Shown here piece after piece: positions 11,074-21,674 of a stretch of 64,000 nucleotides of DNA (positions within the stretch are counted from its first letter, which is position 1; the number at the start of each line of letters is the position of its first letter). The translations under genes were made by a program, and so were the position numbers. The notes under the pieces were generated by a model. It had not been told where the DNA came from and did no database searches. It worked only from the letters and a program-made list of their open reading frames with translations. The DNA comes from Drosophila persimilis (taxonomy: Eukaryota; Arthropoda; Insecta; Diptera; Drosophilidae): NCBI RefSeq assembly GCF_003286085.1, contig NW_020825313.1:682001-746000 (forward strand). The letters are read 5' to 3'.

Positions 11074-11719
11074 CAGTGATGTCACTTCCGATCAATAGAA
11101 TAGACTGAATGCATTTTTGGTTATACAATTTGATTCTCTCATATGTGAGTTAAGCATTCGACGAAAGTTTTGTTGTGTTTGTTAGAGCAGTACAGTTGAC
11201 AAAATAGGGGAATGAGAATCCACTGTAGAAATTTTACACTTATGATTTATTTCCATTTTGCTTTAGCCAATGCCGAAAAATTAGCTTTTTAGGCGATCAT
11301 TAGAATAGACTCAAAGGCTGTAAGCTGTACTCGGTAAAAGTTGCATTTAAATACCTCTTGCACTTTTTAATTATTTTAATATAGAACGGATCGTGGTGAA
11401 GCTCTAACAACGGGGAAAAAAGCTAAAATACTTTACAAATACAAAAAAAAAGCACCACTTACTGACGTTCGTAAAAAAGCTCGCTCTCTTTTTGCTCGGG
11501 ATCATATGACATGGAAAATCGAATGGTACCGAACCAGGATGGCTTTCGCGTAAAGTGTATGAACCCGAAAAACAATTTGAAGATGTTGCATCATTGAAAC
11601 ATGCCATCAAAAACGCATGGATCGAAATATCCCTGGACTATTTGGAGTCCCTGAATAATTCAATGCCAAAACGAATTTTCGAAGTCATTTCTAATAAGGG
11701 TGGCTACACCCATTATTAA
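11074..11719 (+). pseudogene. Tc1/mariner (Tc3-like) transposase relic, P1
   Basis: After TA, a possible terminal repeat begins CAGTGATGTCAC at 11074. The coding relic near 11460-11540 reads RSLFARDHMTWKIEWYR, a motif of Tc1/Tc3-type DD-E transposases just before the second catalytic Asp. After a degraded gap, 11577-11719 encodes EDVASLKHAIKNAW then ISLDYLESL and a C-terminus ending GGYTHY plus a stop. The catalytic centre and the N-terminal DNA-binding domain are not recognisable. In copies P2 and P4 a further internal deletion removes the ARDHMTW part. Confidence 0.65.
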
Positions 11720-12373
11720 ACAGACTTTATCATATCATATCAGACTTTATTATAAAAATATAATTTAACATTAAGATTCTGAAAAACTTTTTCATTTATA
11801 TTAATTTTAAGCACTCTAAGCACTAACACTCGTATTCCTTTTGAATTATAACTCCAATTTTTATTTTTTTTTTTAAGAATAGAATTTTGAATATTTAAAA
11901 AATATATTTTTCCCAAATTCATTCGTATCTTGATTTTTAAAATCAAAATTTCCTATAAAAAATTCATTGAGTCTATTTTATTGATCGGCAGTATACGTAT
12001 GCTAACTAAACAAATAAATAAACTTGTTGAATATCAGCTACCGTATCAACCAGACGTGTTTTTTCAGCTTATCGTTCGAAAATGTATTATTATTATTCAC
12101 AATACTAGCTAACGGCAACTGTCGTCACGTGCGGAACACGAGGCACGAAACACCGTTTCCGAGTGCAAGGTTTAGTCATTATATCAAAAATATAGTGTTA
12201 TTCGTTCTATACCAGTGAACGTGGAAAAAGTATAAATAAAACGGAAAAATTCGTGGGAGCAGCATTAAGCTGTAAAAAAAAATCGGTCAGAAAATGTATG
12301 CAAGAAACAACCGTGCAACCACAATGCGCGCTGGCTAAATACCTACTTAACATATGTTTTAATTTATTTATAT
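11720..12373. other. AT-rich segment before the Gypsy fragment of P1
   Basis: AT-rich sequence with an imperfect repeat of CAGACTTTAT near 11722 and 11741. It has no supported gene. It recurs in P2, P3 and P4; in those copies about 55 nt near 12160-12220 are replaced by a short TATAAATAAAAAG stretch. Confidence 0.5.
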
Positions 12374-12535
12374 TGTAACGAATGGAGATTTAGTTGACTG
12401 ACTATTGTTGTCATGTTATATTAAAAATAGTCAGTCTTGGCTAAAAAATCTCTGCATAGTTAGAATACCCTCTGTTTTCATATTCTCAACCTTGAAAATA
12501 CGAACTGTATACTGTAACTACTAGTGTCAGAAGTG
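12374..12535 (+). repeat. Candidate partial Gypsy LTR end and primer site, P1
   Basis: A segment from TGTAACGAATGG to AACTACTA is followed by TGTCAGAAGTG at 12525-12535. That string is complementary to the 3' end of insect tRNA-Leu, a primer used by several Drosophila Gypsy elements. Inside lies an imperfect hairpin: 12396-12406 pairs perfectly with 12426-12436, and 12385-12393 pairs imperfectly with 12441-12452. The LTR start is uncertain. The segment recurs at 28479, 37112 and 53561. Confidence 0.5.
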
Positions 12536-12583
12536 TCAATTTTGAGAGTGGTTAAATAAGGAGAGCTAAAAGCAGAACAATTG

Positions 12584-13370
12584 ATGAAGGAATTAGCTGA
12601 GCGGGGTTTACCGACAAGCGGCTTAAAAGCCGAACTTCAGCTACGGCTAAAATCTGCAATGGAGAGAGCAGGCCTCAATTTCGAGGATTATGAGTTCTTG
12701 GATGAGCAATGCTCCAGGTCGACAGTGGGGGAGAAGCAGCCGGTGGCAGACAATGGTCAAATGGCGATGTTGCAACAGATGATGCTGCAGATGGAGGGCC
12801 ATGGTGACCAGCAACAACAGATGATGCTGCAGATAATGGAAACAAGGGATCAAGTGAAGAATCAAGTGAAGGATCAAGGTGAAGCTCACAAAAATTACAG
12901 ATAAATTTAATTACGAGGCTGTTAAGAGTGCCTTGGAGCGTCGATATGGAGGTGACCACATGCGGGAAGTTCATCGCTTGGAACTGAAGGGCAGGGTACA
13001 ACGTTACGGAGAGTCGCTTCAAGAGTTCGCGAAAGACATAGAACGACTCTCACGCCTGGCTGACAATGGCTGGCGCCAACCGAATTTCTGGAGAGACGGT
13101 TTTATAGACGGTATCAAAGATTTAGACACACGTCGCGCTACGGCTCTGATGCAGAGAAAAACATACGAGGAAGCGGTCAGTCACGCATTGACCTGTGGAA
13201 CATCGCTATTGATGCCGTCCATCACCAAAAGTGCATTCTGTACAAACGGAGCTGAATAATGGTAACTGACCGACAAGAACACAAGGACAAGGAGTATTTA
13301 GCGGAAGATGCTTCATTTGCAACCAAACGGGTCATATGGGGAGAAAATGTCGCGATAGACAAAAAAGACC
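12584..13370 (+). pseudogene. Gypsy Gag with SAP domain and zinc knuckle, P1
   Basis: The frame opens at ATG 12584 about 50 nt after the primer-like site. Residues 1-30 form a SAP motif (ELAERGLPTSGLKAELQLRL), a DNA-binding helix pair. A glutamine- and methionine-rich repeat (QQMMLQ) follows. After a frameshift near 12890 the Retrotrans_gag-type region reads ALERRYGGDHMREVHRLELK and SLQEFAKDIERLSRLAD. After the stop at 13257-13259, another frame carries the zinc knuckle CFICNQTGHMGRKC near 13309-13350. P1 differs from the other copies by a 3-nt deletion in the QMMAM stretch. The frameshift and stops make it a relic. Confidence 0.8.
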
Positions 13371-13399
13371 GAGATCCTGGTCCATGGAGAGGAAATTAT

Positions 13400-13800
13400 C
13401 ACAGTATCAAGGGCATATCATAAAGTTGTGACTGGAGACCCTCGATGCAGATTTTTTTAACTAGAACGAGTCGACACAGAGGGGCAAGGGTTGACACGTA
13501 CTTCGAGCTGCCCCACAATTCTCGTTTCCCAGTTGGAGCGAAACTCGAAGAATCTTACTATCAGAGGCATCTTGGATGAAACCGACTTGTTACTATCTTT
13601 GGACAGGCGCATCTCATTCTATAATCAATAGAGGTATAGCTAAAGGAAATGTGGAGCCTCTCGAACGGCTACAGGTGAAGAGACGCTTATATAATATAAT
13701 ATCATTGCTGATTTCGTAGAAGACATCATTATCGGAGTGGATTTCATGATCAGCTATGGCTTTACAAATTCGTTCGTTCTCTTTCGTAGATAAGACGCGT
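13400..13800 (+). pseudogene. Degenerate Gypsy protease region, P1
   Basis: Downstream of the zinc knuckle a retropepsin relic reads TGASHSIINRGIAKG near 13601-13640, where D-T-G would be expected; the aspartate codon is lost (WTGAS). DFVEDIIIGVDFMISYGF follows in another frame near 13712-13765, the usual I-I-G-x-D element of the protease flap side. RT is absent: the fragment ends near 13830 and joins unrelated sequence that leads to the Ulysses LTR. Confidence 0.6.
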
Positions 13801-13943
13801 TTTTGTTTTGCGCTCCGCAATAAATAAACTTTAATTAACTTCCTAACCAGCCTACAATCTGAAAATTTATTCTATTCCGCGAGTGCATGCCTTTTTTTGT
13901 GTTAAAAAATTTATTTAGCTTCTAATTTTTTGGCGCCGGCTTG

Positions 13944-16083
13944 TGAAGTGGTTTGAAAGAGTAACGTATAAAAAAAAAAAAGGTATAAATACTGGGATCC
14001 ACAAAAGGGAACTTTAGAAAAGTACCAAGAAGGGATATTGGTCTCCCAATGTTACTCAACTTTGCCGCCGCAATTTAAGTTAAAAGGTAAACGAAGGAGA
14101 GCGGTTTTTTTCTGTTTTTTTGAGTTGAAACTTGTAAAATAATTACGGCGTCAATTCGAAAATGGAGGATTCTCAATTTTAACGCTGTACTGGGGGTCTC
14201 AGACTGTGCAGATCTAGCCTCGGTCTCTTGGAAGAAAAACTGTTGGCGAAGACAGACGTGCTATTTTTGTCCAGTCCAAGTATAAAGAAAAAAAAGGAAT
14301 AAAAACCGGGAAAAGATCTTAACAGCTGAATACAGCAAAAAGGAAAAAATATTGTGCGTTTATAAAGTAAAAGTGTGTTAAATGCCAATTTCAATTGGTA
14401 TGTATTTCAGCGTCGCTAATATACACCACATACACTCGTGGCGTGGGGTAGTGCTTTTTTTTATTGTAGGAAATTAATTTTTCAGATTGGCGGTTAGTAC
14501 CAGCTTAAACTTCGGGTAATCGTTTGGGTACCTGTCTGAACCCCAATACGAAAGCTCGCAACAATTTCCCCGATATTAGGGCCTCCGCCCGCGACAAGAG
14601 ACTTATGCTCCTCGCCCAACGCTAGGCCGAACAGCACAAAGCGGGAGGCGAAAAAGATCTGCTCATCAGTCGCTTTGCGGGCGCGAGCCACTCATGTGTC
14701 ACGGACCCGAGATATCTTGGAGGCCGTCCAAATCTGCGGAAATTATTAAAGCGATGCAAACGGTCAACCAATTTCTACCCGAAATATAGATCTGGGCCTA
14801 GACCTATTTTCTTTTCCCCATACGAAGTGCCAAGGAGTGCCCAGATGTGAAGCCGGTGGCAACGACTGTCGTTTTTTTTTATATCCATCAGTGTAACCGC
14901 TGATTCCTATTTTATGTTATAGTGTCATTAGTGTAATTAGCTTAGTAAATTTCTTTTGGTTGTGTTTTAAATTCTGTTCGGAAGAAATAGCAAGTGGAAT
15001 GTGTGACAGGGCGAAAGTGAACAACGGTTAAACGGCAGAGGAGAGCGTGAGTTTTTTTTGTAAAATTATTTCTCCAGCTTTCGTTTTAGGAACGTTGCCG
15101 CAGTCCATGGAAGCGCTTTCATCGCTGTTTCAACACATTTATTAAAACAAATCAAAGGAAGGCCGTAAGCGATCCCAAATCATAAAGATAAAATATTGGA
15201 GTTTGAAAAAAAAAACCTCACGTAGTCAGGGGCTTCTTCGCTTAAGAGAGGCTGTGCGCTCTCCCTTATGCCCTGCTGGCAACCATAAGCGCTTACGCCG
15301 CGCATAAGAAACAGCCCTCTTAAGAACAAGGCACAAAAGGGAAGATGCGAGGCTGGTCGCTCTGACGTTCTTTTATGCTTTCTACTTGCGGTTGCTTTCG
15401 CTAATGCAGTTATTCACTGACCTGCCATAACGATCGCTGCGCACAGTTTTTACATTCCCTTTTGCATATTTATTTATTTATCTATTTGCCTAACATAAAA
15501 GCTAGAGATATGTACCCTTCCCTTCTTTCAATTTGTAAGCTAAATTTCAATCTAAATTGTATTATAAAGAGTTAATCATTTATTAGTTTACTAGTTGCGA
15601 TGCATGTGCTATTGCTCAATATGAAATATAGGATTTAACATGAATCGGGGCTAGAGTTCTATATGCGGGGACCATGCTGGGCAAATGAGGGTAATGGGGT
15701 TGGATAGGAGGCTGTAAGAGCCTTCTTTATGGGATCACCGGATGAACCGGGAGCGGTGATCATGGTAGGGTGGGCATGAGTGGTCACAACAACACCGTGG
15801 CACGACTTGTATGTGTGTATGTGTCCGTGTGCGTAGTTAGGTGTATTTGCTCTTGTACATATTTGTGTCGATACTTCGCTTGCACGTGAAATTTTAATGA
15901 ACGTTACTGTGTCAGTATGTTGATTGTTGGAGTAGAGCTGTGTCCCGTCCGTTCTGGGAAATAAAAAACCCCCCCATTTCTTGCCGATGAGACGGAAGCC
16001 GGAACAAGCACGTGCCCGGACGGGAGACGAACCATCACCTGCTCAGCCTTCCGTGAAGGTTTGGTAATATCCAATATGCTACA
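13944..16083 (+). repeat. 5' LTR of the Ulysses-like element
   Basis: A 2,140-bp repeat starting TGAAGTGG and ending GCTACA, 14 nt before the primer site. It matches 21675-24301 along its length. It keeps 14551-14683, which is missing from the 3' LTR. A TATAAATA motif lies about 40 nt in. It would carry the promoter and polyadenylation signals. Confidence 0.85.
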
Positions 16084-16097
16084 GTTAGTTTATTATT

Positions 16098-16115
16098 TGG
16101 CGCCCAACGTGGGGC
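16098..16115 (+). promoter_or_regulatory. Primer binding site, tRNA-Lys type
   Basis: TGGCGCCCAACGTGGGGC matches the primer site complementary to the 3' end of tRNA-Lys(1,2), which is used by several retroviruses and by Gypsy-group elements. It sits 14 nt downstream of the inferred LTR end. Confidence 0.9.
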
Positions 16116-16882
16116 TCGAGCTGTCGCAACTGACAACAAACCGGCAAGGCCCAAATGATTGTGAAAATTGTGGAATGTAGATGTGACCTTACATTCCCAA
16201 CCAGTATCGGGACAGATGTGTCTTTCTAGTTGTCATTCTGTTTTGTTTGTTTTGGCTTTATCACTTTATGCTGGATCAGCGTAGTGGGTTATTAAACTAT
16301 TGCCACCGTTGTAAGTGACCAAGCGGGCTCCTATGATGCAGACCGGAATGATGAGTACATATAACACCGGTACCACCCCGATGCATCGAGCTTATTACTA
16401 TTCGTTTCGTTCTTTCTTTCTTTATTCGTTTGTCTTCCTTTCCTTCCTGTTCCTTCTGGCCAATGCTGGAGGAATGCTCCTTTTTTTCCGGTCTGGATTA
16501 TCCGATCAGGAACGGTGGGTGAAAGGCCTCAATTTGCCAGGAAGGAGTTGTGAATGGACTCATACTCATCGGGCTGGGTATCTGGTATCGTTGGATGGAA
16601 ACGTGGTATAAAACTATTACCCACCGCGAAAGACCCGGACCGCCTATAGCTACGAGTTGTGGGTTATTATTAATTTCTTTATGCATGTAGTTGAGTAAAT
16701 GTAGTACATGGGAAACATCATACACATACACACACATAGATATACCCTATTATTCCCTTTGACTTAAGCATGGTCCTAGCAGATTGTTTTTTTTGTTTGA
16801 TACTGTATCTTTTTTTTTATTAATTTCTTAAATTTTATTTATCTATTTAATTACTTTATTATTATATTTTATATTTTATATT
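16116..16882 (+). other. 5' leader between primer site and gag
   Basis: This 767-nt untranslated leader has T-rich runs. A 98-codon open frame at 16315-16611 (non-ATG start) includes a hydrophobic stretch (FLYSFVFLSFLFLL), but I see no evidence that it is a gene. The packaging signal is expected here but cannot be recognised. Confidence 0.6.
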
Positions 16883-18358
16883 ATGTCCGTATTTGGCAGT
16901 TGCGAGAATTTAGCAGACGAAGAATTACAAGAAAGTGTTTGCTTGATCTGCCAGGCTCAGGTGGAATATTTGGCTCAGCTCCTTACCACGTCTTGTGGTC
17001 ACACTTTCCATAGGGCCTGTTTTGGCGCACGAGTGGGTTCTAAGAAGGTTTGTCCTGTCTGCAAAACGTCTTTTCAGTCATCGACGTTGAATTTATCAGA
17101 CAAAACTGCTGGGGATACCGTCGGAACCTTATTGGTACCAATAATGCCTGATACGAGGAGTAAAGCCCATATGGGGGCTCCACAGGGAGCTTCGACGTCT
17201 GCTTCGACCAATCAGCCGCAAACTAGGGAAGCTGGTCCGCCATTGGTGGTAGCTCCGCCGCCTAGTAACGAGCTTCAGCGAATGATAGCCGAAGCCATGG
17301 CTGAAGCCTCGTTGACACAAACCGAGATGCTAAGCAATGCGATCGCTAATGGTTTTCAAGGTATTCTCAGCTCTCTCATGGGCCAATTGGCAAATACAGC
17401 GGATGTTCCTTCGAGGGATAACCAAGCTGGAGAAGGATCGGCACGACGGCCAGCACCTTTGCCCGGGTTTCAGTGTTTCGAAACAGCCAGCAGGAATTCC
17501 CCCATGAGCGTGGATATTCGACCAGAGCGTGTTAGTCAAATTTTAGTCAATTGGAAGCTTAGGTTCTCTGGGCGGACGGGAATTTCCGTCGACGATTTCA
17601 TTTATCGGGTAGAAGCGCTCACGATCCAAACATTGGACGTGAATTTCGAGTTGCTTTCGAGATACGTGAGCAATCTCTTTGAGGGAAGTGCCAGTGACTG
17701 GCACTATTGGCGCTACCATAAGAGTGTTAGGACGGTCGTTTGGGCCGACCTTAAATCTTCATTGTTAGTACGATTCAAGAATGCGAGGACAGACGTCAAC
17801 ATTCGAGCTGCAATAGACCGAAGGAAGCAGAAGGAGAACGAATCATTTGATGAGTTCTACGAAGCGATTGTCCGACTGGCAGATACCCTGACAACGCCCT
17901 TGTCAGAATGTTCCCTGATGGAGTCACTCCGATCCAATTTATTGCCGGAGATACAGCATGAACTGCTATATGAAAAGATCTTTAGCATTGCACAGTTAAG
18001 ACACTTGGTGAAGACTCGGGAACTGTTCATGCAAACTGTTGGTAAAGATCCGGTGGCTAGACCACGACCAGCACCAAGACGGTTGGTTCACGCGGTAGAA
18101 AGCCCAGGGCAAGAGGAGTCAGACGAAAGTGATGGGGAAATAGCAGCGTTCAACTTAGTCTGTTGGAACTGCCGTGGTAATGGTCATCGCTACCAGGATT
18201 GCGTAGCAGAGCGAGTAGTTTTTTGCTATGGGTGTGGCCAGCCTGACACTTACAAGCCGTCGTGCCAAAAATGCCAAGCAACAAAAAACACCCAAGTGCG
18301 TGCACCCTTGAAAAGTGCACGCAGACCATCAGCGTCCAAAGCGACGAACACCGAGTAG
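16883..18358 (+). CDS. gag: Gag polyprotein with N-terminal RING finger
   Basis: Intact 491-codon ORF from ATG 16883. Residues 20-60 form a complete RING-H2 pattern: C20, C23, C38, H40, H43, C46, C57, C60, with spacing C-x2-C, C-x-H-x2-H-x2-C, C-x2-C. Met88 begins MPDTRSKAHMG, which looks like an older Gag start. A low-complexity linker follows. Next comes a capsid-type region (about 210-390; FSGRTGISVDDFIYRVEAL, then DWHYWRYHKSVRTVVWADLK). Residues 427-440 are a CCHC knuckle, CWNCRGNGHRYQDC. Residues 448-461 are a second knuckle whose His is replaced (CYGCGQPDTYKPSC). The product would assemble particles. The RING could bind E2 enzymes, which is inference. The 3' end overlaps pol through a -1 frameshift site at 18283. 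Confidence 0.9.
   Translation: MSVFGSCENLADEELQESVCLICQAQVEYLAQLLTTSCGHTFHRACFGARVGSKKVCPVCKTSFQSSTLNLSDKTAGDTVGTLLVPIMPDTRSKAHMGAPQGASTSASTNQPQTREAGPPLVVAPPPSNELQRMIAEAMAEASLTQTEMLSNAIANGFQGILSSLMGQLANTADVPSRDNQAGEGSARRPAPLPGFQCFETASRNSPMSVDIRPERVSQILVNWKLRFSGRTGISVDDFIYRVEALTIQTLDVNFELLSRYVSNLFEGSASDWHYWRYHKSVRTVVWADLKSSLLVRFKNARTDVNIRAAIDRRKQKENESFDEFYEAIVRLADTLTTPLSECSLMESLRSNLLPEIQHELLYEKIFSIAQLRHLVKTRELFMQTVGKDPVARPRPAPRRLVHAVESPGQEESDESDGEIAAFNLVCWNCRGNGHRYQDCVAERVVFCYGCGQPDTYKPSCQKCQATKNTQVRAPLKSARRPSASKATNTE
16940..17062 (+). other. RING-H2 zinc finger coding segment of gag
   Basis: This codes for residues 20-60 of Gag, with eight metal ligands in the C3H2C3 order of RING-H2 proteins. 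The loop between ligand pairs (SCGHTFHRACF) is the usual RING core. Known RING-H2 domains are mostly E3 ubiquitin ligases. Such a domain is not part of ordinary Gypsy Gag, so this is listed separately. Confidence 0.85.
18283..18323 (+). promoter_or_regulatory. -1 ribosomal frameshift signal (gag to pol)
   Basis: The slippery heptamer A-AAA-AAC at 18283-18289 is in the correct phase for gag (codons ACA AAA AAC). After a 7-nt spacer there is a perfect 9-bp hairpin: TGCGTGCAC at 18297-18305 pairs with GTGCACGCA at 18315-18323 around a 9-nt loop. A shift of -1 here leads directly into the pol frame, 69 nt before the gag stop. The heptamer is the same as in known -1 sites of retroviruses. Confidence 0.88.
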
Positions 18359-21300
18359 CGATAGAAGCTGCTACGCAATTCCCAATCCCAATAGTAAACA
18401 ATAATTTAACCATAGTTAATAAGAAAATAACACAGGAAGAAAAAGAGGATAGGGAGTCTAAACGGAAGGCACGAGCTAAAGTACGTCGGGAAGAATTTGT
18501 CAGAAATCTAAGATTAGAGTAAAAAGCTCTGGTATCGTCAATAATATCAGAAGATCTCAGGCCATATGCAGAGGTCACATTATTAGACAGAAAGCTTGTT
18601 GGATTAATGGATACAGGGGCATCTATTAGTTGCATTGATGGAGATTTGGCCAGCGAGCTGCTTGAAAGCCAACTTCAATTTAATCCCATGGCATCCACAG
18701 TTCGGACAGCGGGTGGGCAGTCTCAGACAGTGGTTGGGAAGCTTAAAGCGGAAGTAGGCTATAAAGGTGTTACCAGGTCTGTTACCCTATACATCGTTCC
18801 AACCCTAACGAAGCCTCTGTATCTGGGCATTAACTTTTGGACCGAATTTGGCTTATTGCCAGCCGATTTGTATCCACAAGGAAGTGCTAATGACACGGTG
18901 AACCATTGCGATGAGGTGTGGAAGCCAGAAAACCAACGTCCTTTATCGGAGGTGCAACGAGAACAACTGAATAGAACCATTCAGTGTCTTCCGTCTTTCG
19001 CGGATAATGGTTTAGGAAAAACCACGTTGTTGTCCCATGTAATAGATGTAGGTGAGGCAAAGCCCACAAAACAACGACACTATGCAGTGTCCCCAGCTAT
19101 CGAGAAATTAATGTATGAGGAGTTGGATCGCATGTTAGCGCTAGGGGTCATCGAAGAATCCAACAGTGCGTGGTCTTGTCCGGTAGTACTCGTCCGGAAG
19201 CCGGAGAAGGTTCGTCTTTGTATAGACAGCCGCAAGGTGAACGAGGTGACTCGGAAGGACGCGTATCCCATGCCGCTCATAGATGGGATCTTAAGCCGGT
19301 TACCAAAGGCAGAATACATAGCTAGCCTCGACCTGAAAGATGCCTACTGGCAAATACCGCTAGAACAAGATTCTAGGGATAAAACAGCATTCACAGTGCC
19401 TGGACGGCCGCTTTACCAGTTTAAAGTTATGCCGTTTGGGCTTACCAATGCGCCGTCTACTATGTCCAAACTTATGGACCGCATTATTCCAGCCAATCTT
19501 CGAAACGAAGTGTTTATATACTTGGATGACCTGCTTATAGTGTCAGACACCTTTGAAAGGCATCTGAGTGTGTTAAGAGTATTAGCAGAGAAGCTGTCTG
19601 CAGCGGGGCTTACAATTAATATACAGAAGAGCAAGTTCTGTGTGCCTGAGGTCCGCTATCTGGGGCATGTAGTGGGTCACGGTATTATAGGCATGGACTT
19701 GGACAAAATAGAGGCCATTAAGGAATATCCTGCTCCGAAGTCGGTGAAACAGTTGCGTCGATTCTTGGGTATGACGGGATGGTACCACAAATTTATAAAG
19801 AATTTTGCGGCTATTGCGGCGCCTCTGACGGACGCCCTGAAGCAGAAACGCCAGTTCATTTGGTCCGAAGAAGCAGAAGCTGCATTCACAGCTCTGAAGA
19901 ACTCAATGTGTGAAGCGCCCGTCTTACACACACCGAATTTTGAAAAGCCTTTCTTTATCCACTGCGACGCTAGTCACTCAGGAGTAGGAGGGGTACTGAT
20001 GCAGATAAACGAAGAGGGCGATGATGTACCAATTGCGTTTATGTCACGAAAATTGAATAAGTGCCAACGTGCTTACTCGGTGACGGAAAAGGAATGCTTA
20101 GCTGCCATTCTGAGCATCAAGAAATTTCGCGCTTATGTAGAGGGACATCAATTTACGGTGATAACCGACCATGCCTGCTTGAAGTGGCTGATGTCCCAAT
20201 CAGATCTGAGTAGCAGACTGGCCAAATGGGCTTTGAAGCTTCAGGGGTATTCCTTTAATATTAGCCACCAAAAAGGGTCTCGAAACATCGTTCCAGACGC
20301 CTTGTCTCGGGTCTTTTCCCCAGATTTGTCAGAGATCGAACCAGAAGAAAGGATCGATTTGGAGTCGGAGCACTTTAGTTCGACGGATTACGTTTCCCTT
20401 AGGGCTAAAGTAGCGAGTAGTCAGGCTCAGATGCCAGATGTAAAGGTGGTAGGCAGGCATATATATCGTCGCACCGAGCACGCAACAGGCGAAACGGTAG
20501 CGGATGAACTCTGTTGGAAAATTTGGATTCCCAAGGGGCTCATAGATTCGGTCCTGAAAATGGCCCACGAGCACGCCCTATCTGCACACGGAGGCATAAA
20601 TAAAACGCTCGAAAAGGTTCGGCGCTACTATTATTGGCCGACGTTGTTAAAAGATGTCAAAGAGTTCATAAACCGGTGTGAAATTTGTAAGTGTACTAAG
20701 CATCCAAATAGACCTTTAAGACCGCCACTAGCAAAAACGGGGGAAACAGAACGGTTCTTTCAGAAGCTCTACGTAGATTTTCTGGGACCGTATCCTAGAA
20801 GTCGTAGTGGGAATGTCGGGATATTTGTGGTGTTAGATCATTTTTCCAAATTTCCGTTTATTAAACCCGTAAGAAAATTTACCGCCGACGCCATCGTACC
20901 ATACATTGAGGAACAATTATTTCACTGCTTTGGAGTTCCGGAAAAGCTAGTCTCGGACAACGGCGTCCAATTTAAGTCCCATGCATTCAACTCCTTGCTT
21001 CAGAAGTATGGCATAGAGCACGCTTACACCGCCGTTTACGCTCCGCAGGCTAACGCGTCCGAGCGAGTTAACAGATCTATCTTGGCAGCAATCAAAGCCT
21101 ACATAAATACTGACCAAGGTAACTGGGATGAGCAGCTCAGCAGTGTAGCCTGTGCGTTAAGATCGGCTGTGCACAGTGCCGAAAAGGCGAGTCCATACCA
21201 GTTGGCGTTTGGGCAACAGATGATCACGAATGGTACCACGTATCCGTTGTTGAGGCAGCTAGAGATGTTAGAAGATCGTTGGGTGCATTTTTCTAGGGAT

Positions 21301-21593
21301 GACTCATTTGACCTGATGCGTGGCACGGCAAAGGAGGCAATGAGGGCTCAGCACGAACGAAATGAAAAGACGTATAACCTTCGAAGTAAGGAGGTATCAT
21401 TCAGAGTGGGACAGGAGGTTTACCGTCGAAATTTCCAGCAAAGTAATTTCGTGAAAGGATTTAATATGCCAAGTTGGCTCCCGTTTTTGTGAAGTCCCGG
21501 GTAAGGCGACAGTTGGGTCAAGCCTATTACGAGCTAGAGGATCTGCAAGGACGTCTGATCGGCAAATTCCATGCCAAAGATATCAAACAGTAG
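18289..21593 (+). pseudogene. pol: Pol polyprotein: protease, RT, RNase H, integrase (two lesions)
   Basis: The pol frame is entered by the frameshift near 18289. It has one in-frame TAA at 18520-18522 and is then open to 21492. Counting from Met 18607: the protease D-T-G-A is at residues 2-5; RT has the first catalytic Asp at 242 (LDLKDAYW) and YLDD at 305-308; RNase H has D454, E494/E496 and D521; the integrase zinc domain lies around 655-700; the integrase core has D724, D784 and E819 (PQANASERVNR). Near 21465 a 2-nt insertion shifts the frame to an early stop; the original frame continues to TAG 21591-21593. The ATG at 18607 is inside the protease site, so it is not the natural start. Apart from these two lesions all catalytic residues are present. 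Confidence 0.9.
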
Positions 21594-21661
21594 CACCATG
21601 GTTAAAAATCGCTCTAAGTGGGAATCACCCTTTTGGTCCTGCTTCCCCAAAGTGTGATTTT

Positions 21662-21673
21662 GGTAGGGGGGAT
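21662..21673 (+). promoter_or_regulatory. Polypurine tract of the Ulysses-like element
   Basis: GGTAGGGGGGAT lies one base before the 3' LTR start. It is the expected primer for plus-strand DNA synthesis. Confidence 0.8.
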
Positions 21674-21674
21674 T

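Noticed and set aside
13931-13943. Target-site duplication for the Ulysses-like element
   Set aside because: The left flank ends CTTG and the right flank starts CGTG; compared with the P2/L2 junction no exact 4-6 bp duplication can be defined.
16315-16611. 98-codon leader frame with a hydrophobic stretch
   Set aside because: Starts at a non-ATG codon, T-rich leader sequence easily gives hydrophobic residues; no env-like or signal features.
18262-18522. Separate small gene between gag and pol
   Set aside because: It is in the pol frame and is explained as the frameshifted start of Pol before the TAA.
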